DNA of 18,256 nucleotides, taken from NCBI GenBank assembly GCA_020216655.1, contig JAIWNU010000124.1, positions 1 through 18,256 of the forward strand, read 5' to 3'. Below are positions 1 to 6,554 of this stretch, one piece after another; the first letter of the stretch is position 1; each line of letters opens with the position of its first letter. The notes under the pieces were generated by a model. That model did no database searches and had not been told where the DNA came from. It worked only from the letters and a program-made list of their open reading frames with translations. The stretch comes from Treponema sp. (GTDB lineage: Bacteria; Spirochaetota; Spirochaetia; Treponematales; Breznakiellaceae). Made by a program: the position numbers and the translations under genes.

Positions 1-434
1 CCAATGGCCATATTGCCCGGGGTTTCGCTCGTAAGGCCCTTTACATGGCGTATCCAGCCCCCTTCCTGATCTGTCGCTACAAGGAGGGGGATTTTTTTTT
101 CGCTTGTTAAGGCCGCTTTCTGGAGCTGACCCACCGTATTGGCAAGCCGATAGGTATCTTCGGTATTCCAACCGAATATTTTTATACCCCCAATACGGCG
201 TTTCTGGATCCAGTCCATAATGGCTGGAGAAGGGTCAGCTCCTACCCAGCCCAGCATGAAGGTCTGGGCCAGGGCTTCTTCGTCTGACATGGCTGCAAGG
301 AGTTTTGCCGCCAGTTCATTCGGAGTACCGGGGCTGTAAAAATCCTGCGCCTCGGCGATGCTGCCTGCAGTATTTTGTGAGAAGATAAAAATGAATAGGA
401 GAAATATAACGTTTTTATATAATCCAGGCTTCAC
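1..434 (-). CDS. Secreted glycoside hydrolase family 3 protein (NagZ-like), 3' end outside window
   Basis: The first 144 residues of a minus-strand gene that runs off the left edge. The GTG start at 434-432 shares four bases with the trxB stop (GTGA), and a purine-rich AGGGG lies about 11 bases upstream inside trxB, so translation is probably coupled. The N-terminus is a signal peptide: a short charged segment, a very hydrophobic stretch at about residues 8-19, then polar sequence. Residues ~40-144 match the start of the GH3 beta-barrel: LLAAMSDEEALAQTFMLGW, then RIGGIKIFGWN, then the substrate-side motif ATDQEGGWIRHVKG at ~120-133. In NagZ-type beta-N-acetylhexosaminidases the equivalent motif is DQEGGRV. 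The catalytic His/Asp part of the family lies beyond the window. Likely an exported hexosaminidase acting on peptidoglycan or chitin-type sugars; other GH3 specificities remain possible. No stop interrupts the frame. Confidence 0.82.
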   Translation of the reverse strand, partial: MKPGLYKNVIFLLFIFIFSQNTAGSIAEAQDFYSPGTPNELAAKLLAAMSDEEALAQTFMLGWVGADPSPAIMDWIQKRRIGGIKIFGWNTEDTYRLANTVGQLQKAALTSEKKIPLLVATDQEGGWIRHVKGLTSETPGNMAI

Positions 435-1369
435 CTATATGCTTCACCCCTGATTTCATCAATATACTGGGATGCGCAATGGGCTGCAATAGCCCCCTCT
501 CCGGCGGCCACCACAACCTGGCGGAAGGGACTGGACCGGACGTCTCCGGCGGCAAAAAGGCCTTTTATAGAGGTTTCCATGCGCTGGTTGGTGATGATAT
601 AGCCCGCTTCATCTTTTTCCGCTTCAGGAACCAGGTCTGTCTGGGGAATGGAGCCAACAAAAATAAAGACCGCTTCTGTATCATCTTCGTACCGTTCGCC
701 CGTATCGGTTCGTTCTAAAACTACCGAGCGGACCTTGGTATCCCCCTTAATTTCTACAATCCGGGTATTAAAGTGGACCTGGATATTTTTATTATGGAGT
801 ACCCGGTCTGCAATCGCCTTTTGGGCCCGGAAACGATCTCGGCGATGGACCATGACGATCTGGCTCGAAAGGTTGGAAAGGTACTGCGCTTCGTCGCAGG
901 CCGCGTCGCCGCCTCCGACCACATACATTTTTTTGCCCTTAAAAAATGGACCATCACAGGTGCCGCAGTAGGAAACGCCGCGGCCCTGGAACTCCATTTC
1001 GCCGGGGACTTCCAAGTGCCGGTGCTTGGCTCCGGTGGCGAGGATAACTGCCGGTGCGGTCATGGTATCCCCGGAGCCCAGGTGGGCGGTAAATAAATTG
1101 TGTTCTTTAGTGAGTTTGGTTACCGTATCGTTGACAAATTCGGCGCCGAATTTCTCCGCCTGCCGGTGCATGTCCTGGGCAAACTCAAAGCCGCTTTTTG
1201 GTTCAATGTATCCGGGATAGTTTTCCAGGTGGTCAATAAGTAAGGCCTGTCCGCCGGGGGCCATCTCTTCGATCATAACAGTTTTTAAGTTCGCCCGAGC
1301 GCCGTATTGGGCTGCGGTAAGGCCTGCGGCGCCTGCTCCGATTATAATTAAATCTACTTCACGATTCAT
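431..1369 (-). CDS. trxB: Thioredoxin reductase (NADPH)
   Basis: A 312-residue FAD/NADPH flavoenzyme that reduces thioredoxin in the cytoplasm. Visible motifs: the FAD-binding GxGxxG (IIGAGAAGLTAA, ~9-20), ATG near 112, the redox-active CGTC at Cys135-Cys138, the NADPH-binding GGGDAACDEA (~152-161) and HRRDRFRA (~176-183), and the C-terminal AAGDVRSSPFRQVVVAAGEG FAD motif. Length and cysteine positions agree with the low-molecular-weight TrxR family (E. coli C135/C138). The family's active site is usually CATC; Gly replaces Ala here. I chose the ATG at 1369 over an in-frame TTG at 1375 because AGGAG lies 9 bases before the ATG and only 3 before the TTG. A TTGACA-type promoter lies just upstream. 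It overlaps the following GH3 gene by four bases, so the two are probably co-transcribed. Confidence 0.95.
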   Translation of the reverse strand: MNREVDLIIIGAGAAGLTAAQYGARANLKTVMIEEMAPGGQALLIDHLENYPGYIEPKSGFEFAQDMHRQAEKFGAEFVNDTVTKLTKEHNLFTAHLGSGDTMTAPAVILATGAKHRHLEVPGEMEFQGRGVSYCGTCDGPFFKGKKMYVVGGGDAACDEAQYLSNLSSQIVMVHRRDRFRAQKAIADRVLHNKNIQVHFNTRIVEIKGDTKVRSVVLERTDTGERYEDDTEAVFIFVGSIPQTDLVPEAEKDEAGYIITNQRMETSIKGLFAAGDVRSSPFRQVVVAAGEGAIAAHCASQYIDEIRGEAYR

Positions 1370-1391
1370 TTGCAATATCTCCTATATATGA

Positions 1392-1420
1392 AAAATACTA
1401 TAAACAACCGGTTCTGTCAA
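1392..1420 (-). promoter_or_regulatory. Sigma-70-type promoter for trxB
   Basis: On the minus strand a perfect -35 box TTGACA (1420-1415) is followed by a 17-base spacer and TATTTT (1397-1392, 4 of 6 matches to TATAAT). The expected start near 1385 gives a short leader that still contains the AGGAG ribosome site. The spacer contains the palindrome AACCGGTT, which might be an operator, but nothing else supports that. Confidence 0.55.
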
Positions 1421-1453
1421 TTACCTTAAAAAATCTGCGATTTGGCGTAGCGG

Positions 1454-1481
1454 TTGCGATGCAACTGAAAATGATTATACA
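1454..1481 (+). promoter_or_regulatory. Candidate sigma-70 promoter for the chemoreceptor gene
   Basis: TTGCGA (1454-1459) and TATACA (1476-1481) are separated by 16 bases and lie about 40 bases before the chemoreceptor start. Both boxes are imperfect. I see no better promoter in the 152-base gap between trxB and this gene. Confidence 0.4.
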
Positions 1482-1504
1482 GTAATTTTACTTTTTGGAG
1501 AATA

Positions 1505-1525
1505 ATGGTATACTGTTCTTTATGA
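1505..1525 (+). promoter_or_regulatory. Candidate 6-codon leader ORF overlapping the mcp start
   Basis: GGAG (1497-1500) precedes an ATG at 1505 that opens a six-codon frame (MVYCSL) ending in TGA at 1523-1525. That stop overlaps the chemoreceptor ATG at 1522 as ATGA. The chemoreceptor ATG has no ribosome site at normal distance, since the GGAG is 21 bases away. The leader ORF could therefore recruit ribosomes that reinitiate at 1522. The GGAG-to-ATG spacing of 4 is short, so this is a suggestion. Confidence 0.35.
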
Positions 1526-3483
1526 ATATACGCGCTAAACTGGTCTTGCTGGTATTGGGAATGGTAGTGCTCATTTCCGGTGCATCTTCGGTGTATTTTA
1601 TTATGCAGGCTCCGCTTGTTCAGATTGATAAGGAGCGGAAGGTCCTTGATAACCTGGCCCTAGCAGCAATGGGCTTACAAACAGAAATTAACCGGCTCGA
1701 TTCATCAATGTTTATGTCTGAACGTCCAAAGTTTTATGCGGCCCGGGTAAAATTCGGGGAGGCCTTTAAATACCTGCAGCAGATTTCATATCTTCGAAGA
1801 ACGGATAAAACCCTCGCAGAAGCCCTTGATGTAATCGAACGCTTGCAAAAATTAAATGATGATAACCTTTCTAATGTGGTTGATATGTATGAGGAACTAT
1901 ACAAGAATGCCCAAACCTTGTTTACGTTCCCAGACCAAATTGTGTTCCGGCGTTTCTATGACGGAACTGCCATTGTAAATAAAAACCCCCATGACATCCA
2001 AATAGCACTTTTTAACTTAAGCCGCTTCGATTCCTTTGTGAATATCCTGAATGACAGTCTTGAGTCTTCTCTTAATGTTATTACTGAACAGGGAGAGGTC
2101 ATTGACGCCCGAATTAAACAGATTCAGCAGCAGTCGGTTATAGTCGCCCTATCCATTATCGTAGTGCTGATTGTTATTATTGCCCTCTTTTCGCTTATTT
2201 TTGCAAACACAATCGCAAAATCGGTCATTAAAATTGCAGATGGTGTTCGGTCTCTTGCGGAAGGGGACCTTTCGGTTTCATTTTCGATAAAAACGAGAGA
2301 TGAGATTGGAAGGCTCGCACGGCAAATGAATGATTTCATCCATTCTTTGGATGAAGCTTTGCTTGGTATTAAGGATGCGGCGGATCGAAATAACCAGGTA
2401 AAGAACCAATTGCTCGATTCAAGCGAACGCACCAATCATACGCTGCAAGAGATGGAACTGGCAGTTCAAAATGTCGAAGAGCAGGCTCGGCTTCTGGAGC
2501 AGCGAATTGCAGAAACACGCAGCATAGTCGGCGATATGACAGGCGGTGTTGGCCAGCTCGATGCCCGCTTATCGGATCAGATAGCCATGGTCGAAGAATC
2601 GACCGCTTCCATTACTCAAATGCTTGCAACCATTGGCAATATGGCTCGTCTTGCGGAACAGGACAAGAAACTGGCCGATACATTGGTAAAAATATCCGAT
2701 GACGGCAAGGAAGTATTCTCCGCTGCCTTTGAACGGGTCGAGGCTATTACTGAACAGGTTGATAAAATTGAGGAAATGATAGAAATCATCAACAATATCG
2801 CCGGCCAGACGAACCTGCTTGCCATGAATGCGGCAATAGAAGCAGCCCATGCAGGGGAAGCTGGTAAGGGTTTTGCGGTTGTAGCCGATGAGATTAGGAA
2901 ACTTGCGGAAGCTTCCCAGGAAGGCTCTAAAGAAATAGCGGGTTCTGTTCGCGGCATTGTGGAATCCATAGAGAGCGCTAAGGCAGGTAGTGCTGATACG
3001 AATAAGGCCTTTGCTGAAATAGAAGAAAAAATAAAAGAAGTATCCCGGTCTGTTTCGGAAATCAGCAACAGTCTTGCAGAGACTAACGAAGGGGGCCGTC
3101 AGATACTTACCGCCATGACAAGTCTGCGGGAACTTTCTGCTTCTATTAACCAGGAATCCCGGAACATGGCTCAAAATACCCGATCTATAGAAGCCACCAT
3201 GGAACAGCTTGATCAGGTAAGTGAGAGCCTCCGTTCCGCCATGGCATCCATGGCGCAAAAAAATAACGACATGTCTCAGGTTGCGGAACTTACGATTTCT
3301 CTGGCCCACCAGCTTGCTGCTATCGGCAAGGATTTGGAAGCCCGAATCGCCCATTTTAAGACCACCTGCGAACAGTCAGGGGGTGAAATATCTCAAGGCG
3401 GTGTCTGCGTGGATGAAGATGAGGCGTCGGATACGCTAGTTTCAGGCAATTTGGAAGCGACAGCTAGGCTTTTGGATAATTGA
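1522..3483 (+). CDS. Methyl-accepting chemotaxis protein
   Basis: A 653-residue transmembrane chemoreceptor that controls the CheA kinase. Order of parts: first membrane helix at ~4-27; an extracytoplasmic helical sensor region of about 175 residues with no family I recognise; second membrane helix at ~206-231; a HAMP linker (~232-283, ending in [15 protein letters not shown]); then a long coiled-coil signalling domain. The hairpin tip reads [20 protein letters not shown] at roughly 431-450, the CheA/CheW-binding signature. No NWETF-type CheR-docking pentapeptide is present at the C-terminus, which ends in a polar acidic tail. I chose the ATG at 1522; an in-frame TTG at 1495 would add nine residues before the membrane helix and lacks a ribosome site. 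The gene stands alone, without che genes beside it, and ends at a hairpin terminator. Confidence 0.93.
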   Translation: MNIRAKLVLLVLGMVVLISGASSVYFIMQAPLVQIDKERKVLDNLALAAMGLQTEINRLDSSMFMSERPKFYAARVKFGEAFKYLQQISYLRRTDKTLAEALDVIERLQKLNDDNLSNVVDMYEELYKNAQTLFTFPDQIVFRRFYDGTAIVNKNPHDIQIALFNLSRFDSFVNILNDSLESSLNVITEQGEVIDARIKQIQQQSVIVALSIIVVLIVIIALFSLIFANTIAKSVIKIADGVRSLAEGDLSVSFSIKTRDEIGRLARQMNDFIHSLDEALLGIKDAADRNNQVKNQLLDSSERTNHTLQEMELAVQNVEEQARLLEQRIAETRSIVGDMTGGVGQLDARLSDQIAMVEESTASITQMLATIGNMARLAEQDKKLADTLVKISDDGKEVFSAAFERVEAITEQVDKIEEMIEIINNIAGQTNLLAMNAAIEAAHAGEAGKGFAVVADEIRKLAEASQEGSKEIAGSVRGIVESIESAKAGSADTNKAFAEIEEKIKEVSRSVSEISNSLAETNEGGRQILTAMTSLRELSASINQESRNMAQNTRSIEATMEQLDQVSESLRSAMASMAQKNNDMSQVAELTISLAHQLAAIGKDLEARIAHFKTTCEQSGGEISQGGVCVDEDEASDTLVSGNLEATARLLDN

Positions 3484-3488
3484 AAACC

Positions 3489-3524
3489 AAAAAAGGGCCG
3501 TCCGAAATAGGGACAGCCCTTTTG
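3489..3524 (+). terminator. Rho-independent terminator after the chemoreceptor gene
   Basis: AAAAGGGC and GTCC pair with GGAC and GCCCTTTT around a GAAATAG loop, with one C/A mismatch in the stem and a T run on the plus strand. The A run on the other side gives a U tract on the minus strand too, so it may also stop the convergent operon ending at 3588. Confidence 0.85.
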
Positions 3525-3587
3525 CTTATAATCAGGAACTTTTTCGGTTTCACTCCCGGCTCGTACCACCGTACTCGATGAGACCTC

Positions 3588-3818
3588 TTAGCGTCTCCGG
3601 GGCGTTTTTCCCGTTAATGTAAGCCCAAGACCAAGCAGAGCAGCAGCCCCGCCGCCAATCATTAAGTAGACGCTCTGCTGTTCAACCTTGGTGGTACCGG
3701 TAAAGACCTTCGTAATTTTGTTTTTAAGGGACTGCTGGGCGGAATAATATTCATAGCCGCCATAGGCCCCCACTGCAATACCCGCCACCAGTAAAATCAA
3801 TCCGATCGTTCGTTTCAT
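3588..3818 (-). CDS. Small two-helix membrane protein, DUF3185-like
   Basis: A 76-residue protein with a hydrophobic N-terminal helix (KRTIGLILLVAGIAVGAYGG, residues 2-21), a polar middle with the FTGTT motif, and a second helix (SVYLMIGGGAAALLGLGLTL, ~49-68) followed by a basic tail. This helix-FTG-helix layout with a glycine-rich second helix is that of the DUF3185 family, small inner-membrane proteins of unknown function; I assign it by pattern memory. The ATG at 3818 has AAGGAG five bases upstream, overlapping the stop of the preceding gene, so the two are an operon with an 11-base gap. An in-frame extension upstream would overlap that gene and has no ribosome site of its own. Confidence 0.75.
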   Translation of the reverse strand: MKRTIGLILLVAGIAVGAYGGYEYYSAQQSLKNKITKVFTGTTKVEQQSVYLMIGGGAAALLGLGLTLTGKTPRRR

Positions 3819-3829
3819 GGATGCTCCTT

Positions 3830-4342
3830 TTAATCGACCCAGCGGACCTTGTCCGGGGCCCACTCATTCATATATATTCTCGCAAATCTTCCAGAATGCG
3901 CAACCCCCGGATTTTCAGGAAAATAGGTTTTTCTAAAAAACCAGACCACATCAGCCATATCATCGGCGGAATTAGCTGTAGCATACCGAAAATAAATCTT
4001 TTTATTATTCAGGATTTCGATTACATCGGGATTCTCTACAAGTTGCGGATCGGTAAGACGACGAATTTCTGAACGGAGTCCGCCGTAGCGGGCATTGCCA
4101 ACGGTGAGCAGCCGCAGGTGTTTATGGTCATCCATCCAGTATATTTCATAGACTCCCCCTACCGCAGGAACAGAGGTCGCTATGGTCCATCGGTCCGCAC
4201 TTATCAATTTGGACCAATGAATCGAAAAAAAAACGTCTTTGCCCCGTTTCCGTGCGGTAATGCCAGAATCCATGGCATCAGCATAGCACAGGGCAGTTAC
4301 TTTTTCCATACATAGATACAACGTATTTGTATAAAGAATCAT
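3830..4342 (-). CDS. Conserved-looking hypothetical protein, possible GIY-YIG-like fold
   Basis: About 170 residues, soluble, with no signal peptide or membrane helix. I do not recognise the family with confidence. The middle contains a GGVYEIYWMDDHK strand, then LLTVGNARYGGLRSEIRRL, then an aromatic-rich region ending WVD. The order 'GVYxIY ... xxVGxA ... LRxEIxRL' resembles the start of a GIY-YIG fold, but I see no convincing catalytic set, so this is only a hint. The start is uncertain. The ATG at 4342 has GGA seven bases upstream and a TATAAT box 30 bases upstream; in-frame ATGs at 4309 and 4273 would give 159 or 147 residues. It precedes the DUF3185-like gene by 11 bases and is probably the first gene of that operon. 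Confidence 0.65.
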   Translation of the reverse strand: MILYTNTLYLCMEKVTALCYADAMDSGITARKRGKDVFFSIHWSKLISADRWTIATSVPAVGGVYEIYWMDDHKHLRLLTVGNARYGGLRSEIRRLTDPQLVENPDVIEILNNKKIYFRYATANSADDMADVVWFFRKTYFPENPGVAHSGRFARIYMNEWAPDKVRWVD

Positions 4343-4372
4343 ACAATTTTCCGTTTTTTAGCAATACGCCGG

Positions 4373-4378
4373 ATTATA
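4373..4378 (-). promoter_or_regulatory. -10 box for the 4342 minus-strand operon
   Basis: A perfect TATAAT on the minus strand (4378-4373) lies 30 bases before the ATG at 4342. No good -35 box sits 16-18 bases upstream, so the promoter call rests on the -10 alone. The box lies inside the TTATAA repeat cluster that also precedes the sigma factor gene. Confidence 0.35.
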
Positions 4379-4402
4379 ATATGTTATAAGTTATTGTATA
4401 AC
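4374..4402. repeat. Phased TTATAA repeats and inverted repeat, possible operator
   Basis: TTATAA occurs at 4374-4379 and 4384-4389, exactly one helical turn apart. An inverted repeat GTTATA-N8-TATAAC spans 4383-4402. The cluster covers the minus-strand -10 box and lies about 50-90 bases upstream of the predicted sigma-54 transcription start. It could be an activator or repressor site shared by the two divergent genes, or simply AT-rich promoter DNA. Confidence 0.35.
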
Positions 4403-4439
4403 AAGAAGATATTATTTTTTAAGTATTGATGAACAGGCT

Positions 4440-4455
4440 TGGCATGGTTTTTGCA
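4440..4455 (+). promoter_or_regulatory. Sigma-54 (-24/-12) promoter of the sigma factor gene
   Basis: TGGCATGGTTTTTGCA matches the sigma-54 consensus TGGCACG-N4-TTGCW at every defined position except one (T for C). GG (4441-4442) and GC (4453-4454) have the required spacing. The predicted start is near 4466, giving a ~25-base leader that holds GGAGG. A sigma-70 reading of TTGGCA at 4439 finds no good -10 box at 16-18 bases. Confidence 0.75.
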
Positions 4456-4490
4456 TAATATTCTATAGAGTGAAAGCTCTGGAGGATGTT

Positions 4491-5336
4491 ATGGCCAAGA
4501 AGAAGGGCAATTTTAATACCGATGATGTGCTTAAGACCTACTTTGACCAGATAAAGGCAGCTCCCCTTCTGACCTTTGAAGAAGAATTGGAACTTTCGCG
4601 CAAAATCATGGAGGGCGACGAAAGCGCCCGACAACGGCTTATAGAATCCAATCTGCGGCTTGTGGTGAAAATTGCCAAGGCCTATATGTCTAATGATGTA
4701 TCTCTACTCGACCTGATACAAGAGGGGAACCTCGGGCTTATCCATGCTGCACAAAAATACGATTTTAACAAACATGTGCGGTTCTCTACCTATGCAAGCT
4801 GGTGGATTAAACAGGCAATAACCCGGTCTCTGGCCAACAAGCGCCGAACTATCCGGCTGCCCCACCGCAAGGAAGAGGCGCTCAAAAAAATCCAAAAGGC
4901 CTACAATACCCTTTCCCAGCTTTACATGCGCAGGCCGACAACGGATGAAATAGCTGCCGAAATAGGCCTTCCCCTGGAAGAAGTGGAGTACATCATGAAT
5001 ATCGCAAATGGCATGGTGTCCCTCGATGCGGATACCGGAGAGGATGACAGCACCACTCTCATCGATATGTGCGAAGACTACACCTACAGTCCTGATATGG
5101 AGTTTATCCGCAATTCGGTTCGGGAAGATACCCTTAAATTCCTTGAACGGCTCATGGAGCGGGAGAAAAAAATATTGATGTACCGGTTCCAGTTTTTCGG
5201 AGGGGAACGGTTTACCTTAAAAGAAATCGGTGACGAAATGGGTATTTCTCCCGAAACGGTTAGGCAAATCGAAATGCGGGCCCTCAAAAAGTTTAAGGAA
5301 GAAGCGGCGGACCTTAAGGAATATGTATATCTATAA
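4491..5336 (+). CDS. RNA polymerase sigma factor, sigma-70 family group 2 (RpoS/SigA-like)
   Basis: A 281-residue sigma-70-family factor that directs RNA polymerase to a promoter subset. Region 1.2 is at ~11-39. Region 2 (~46-124) includes LIESNLRLVVKIAKAY, the core-binding DLIQEGNLGLIHAAQKYDF, the -10-recognising RFSTYASWWIKQAITRSLAN and RTIRLP. Region 3 is at ~125-195, and the region 4.2 helix-turn-helix reads FTLKEIGDEMGISPETVRQI at ~241-260. Region 1.1 and the non-conserved insert of primary sigma factors are missing, which places it in group 2, a non-essential or stress/stage-specific class. I did not assign rpoS because the name implies orthology I cannot test. The ATG at 4491 has GGAGG five bases upstream; a GTG at 4470 would begin just after the predicted transcription start. 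The promoter is of sigma-54 type. Confidence 0.93.
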   Translation: MAKKKGNFNTDDVLKTYFDQIKAAPLLTFEEELELSRKIMEGDESARQRLIESNLRLVVKIAKAYMSNDVSLLDLIQEGNLGLIHAAQKYDFNKHVRFSTYASWWIKQAITRSLANKRRTIRLPHRKEEALKKIQKAYNTLSQLYMRRPTTDEIAAEIGLPLEEVEYIMNIANGMVSLDADTGEDDSTTLIDMCEDYTYSPDMEFIRNSVREDTLKFLERLMEREKKILMYRFQFFGGERFTLKEIGDEMGISPETVRQIEMRALKKFKEEAADLKEYVYL

Positions 5337-5351
5337 GGCAGGCCCGCAGTC

Positions 5352-5380
5352 TTGACCAGGGGCTTCCCAGACAGTACAGT
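5352..5380 (+). promoter_or_regulatory. Promoter with leaderless geometry for the deacetylase gene
   Basis: TTGACC (5352-5357), a 17-base spacer and TACAGT (5375-5380) end seven bases before the GTG at 5388. Transcription would start at or next to the start codon. No Shine-Dalgarno sequence precedes the GTG. Confidence 0.5.
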
Positions 5381-5387
5381 GTAGATA

Positions 5388-6554
5388 GTGGCTAAGGAAC
5401 AACGAAGAACAACTGGTGTAAAAGGATCAAAACGAAAGAAAAAGCTAGGTTTTAACGATTCTGTCCGAGCGGTGCTTGTGAGCTCCCTGCTCATAGGGGC
5501 TGCGGTCTTTCTCACAGTTGCTCTTATTATTGTTTTTCCGCCAGCAAGTGAACAGGCTGATAAGCAGGCTGGTACTCTACAAAATCCCATTGCTGAAACA
5601 AATACGCAAAATCAAAGTACTGCTGAACCAGTAAAGGACTCCCAAACGGAGGGTATGGAAGATTCTGGGCGTACAAGCCGTACGGCTCAGGATTTTCCCG
5701 CAGCACCATCTCGGACTCTTAAACCTGCGGAGTCTAAGCCCATATCAACAGCAAAACCGGTGCCCCCGAAGGATCTCCCGCTTTCCAACAGGACCAATGG
5801 CAGCGCTAAAACAATCACTGTTTCTGCGCCGATAGAACGGCCGCCCCAGCCAGCGCCACGAAAAAAGGGGTATCTTGCCATCGTACTCGACGATGCGGGA
5901 AATAACCTCAGGGAACTAGAGCCATTTTTGAAATTTCCCGGACCCCTCACTATTGCGGTCCTCCCAGGTTTGCCCTATTCGGAAGAGGCGGCGAAAAGGA
6001 TCCGTGCGGCTGGCAAGGAAGTAATACTGCATCAACCTATGGAAGCTATCGGGGGGCAAAATCCAGGGCCGGGGGCAATTTATTCAGGGATGAGCAAGGA
6101 AGAAATAGAAAGGGTTTTAAAGACCAATCTAGCCCAGGTTGGCCCTGTGGTAGGGATGAATAACCATCAGGGGTCTAAAATTACCTCGGACGAAAAAATC
6201 ATGGAAATAGTGCTCGCTTTTTGTAAGCGAAATAGTATATATTATTTAGATTCACGGACTACCGCAGAAACGGTGGTCCCCGCTGTTGCAGAACGGATGG
6301 GAATACGAATCGGGGAGCGCGATGTGTTCGTAGATAACATTCAGGAAAAGGCCGCCATGATACGTTTTATGGAAGAGGGGCTTCAGAAGGCAGAAAAGAA
6401 AGGGGCCGCAATCGTAATAGGACATGTATGGTCCAACGAACTGGTCGCTACCCTGCAGGAAATGTATCCGGAACTCATAGCCCAGGGGTTTTCGCTCACC
6501 ACCGTCTCACGGATTATGATGGGAACCTTTGAAGATGAAGGTTTTGGGGATTGA
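5388..6554 (+). CDS. Divergent polysaccharide deacetylase (YibQ/DUF610 family), membrane-anchored
   Basis: A 388-residue protein with a very basic N-terminus (RRTTGVKGSKRKKK), one membrane helix at ~27-51, a long Pro/Ser/Thr/Gln-rich linker (~52-158), and a C-terminal divergent polysaccharide deacetylase domain (~160-380). Domain marks: GYLAIVLDDAGNN (~161-173, with the Asp pair at 168-169), the strand LTIAVLPGLPYSEEAA, HQPME with His215, MNNHQGSKIT at ~257-266, YYLDSRTT, and IVIGHVW near 340-350. The family belongs to the NodB-like TIM barrels; its members lie in the periplasm and their substrate is unsettled. The long linker would let the domain reach peptidoglycan or surface glycan. The start is GTG with no ribosome site, but a promoter sits at leaderless distance. 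Its last 20 bases overlap tsaD. Confidence 0.85.
   Translation: MAKEQRRTTGVKGSKRKKKLGFNDSVRAVLVSSLLIGAAVFLTVALIIVFPPASEQADKQAGTLQNPIAETNTQNQSTAEPVKDSQTEGMEDSGRTSRTAQDFPAAPSRTLKPAESKPISTAKPVPPKDLPLSNRTNGSAKTITVSAPIERPPQPAPRKKGYLAIVLDDAGNNLRELEPFLKFPGPLTIAVLPGLPYSEEAAKRIRAAGKEVILHQPMEAIGGQNPGPGAIYSGMSKEEIERVLKTNLAQVGPVVGMNNHQGSKITSDEKIMEIVLAFCKRNSIYYLDSRTTAETVVPAVAERMGIRIGERDVFVDNIQEKAAMIRFMEEGLQKAEKKGAAIVIGHVWSNELVATLQEMYPELIAQGFSLTTVSRIMMGTFEDEGFGD

Noticed and set aside
754..1096. Several overlapping open frames on both strands inside trxB
   Set aside because: All lie within conserved trxB coding sequence and show no motifs or ribosome sites.
1495..1521. TTG at 1495 as chemoreceptor start
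   Set aside because: No ribosome site precedes it, and the nine added residues precede a normal signal-anchor helix starting at the ATG.
2569..3354. Long minus-strand open frame inside the chemoreceptor gene
   Set aside because: It is antisense to conserved signalling-domain codons and encodes no recognisable domain; a shadow of the real gene.
3578..3597. GAGAC-N8-GTCTC inverted repeat at the end of the DUF3185-like gene as a terminator
   Set aside because: Five-pair stem across the stop codon without a T tract; the bidirectional hairpin at 3489-3524 is a better candidate.
4439..4468. Sigma-70 promoter reading of TTGGCA upstream of the sigma factor
   Set aside because: No hexamer at 16-18 bases matches TATAAT in more than about three positions; the -24/-12 reading is far better.
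4470..4490. GTG at 4470 as start of the sigma factor
   Set aside because: It would begin about four bases after the predicted sigma-54 start with no ribosome site, whereas the ATG at 4491 has GGAGG five bases upstream.
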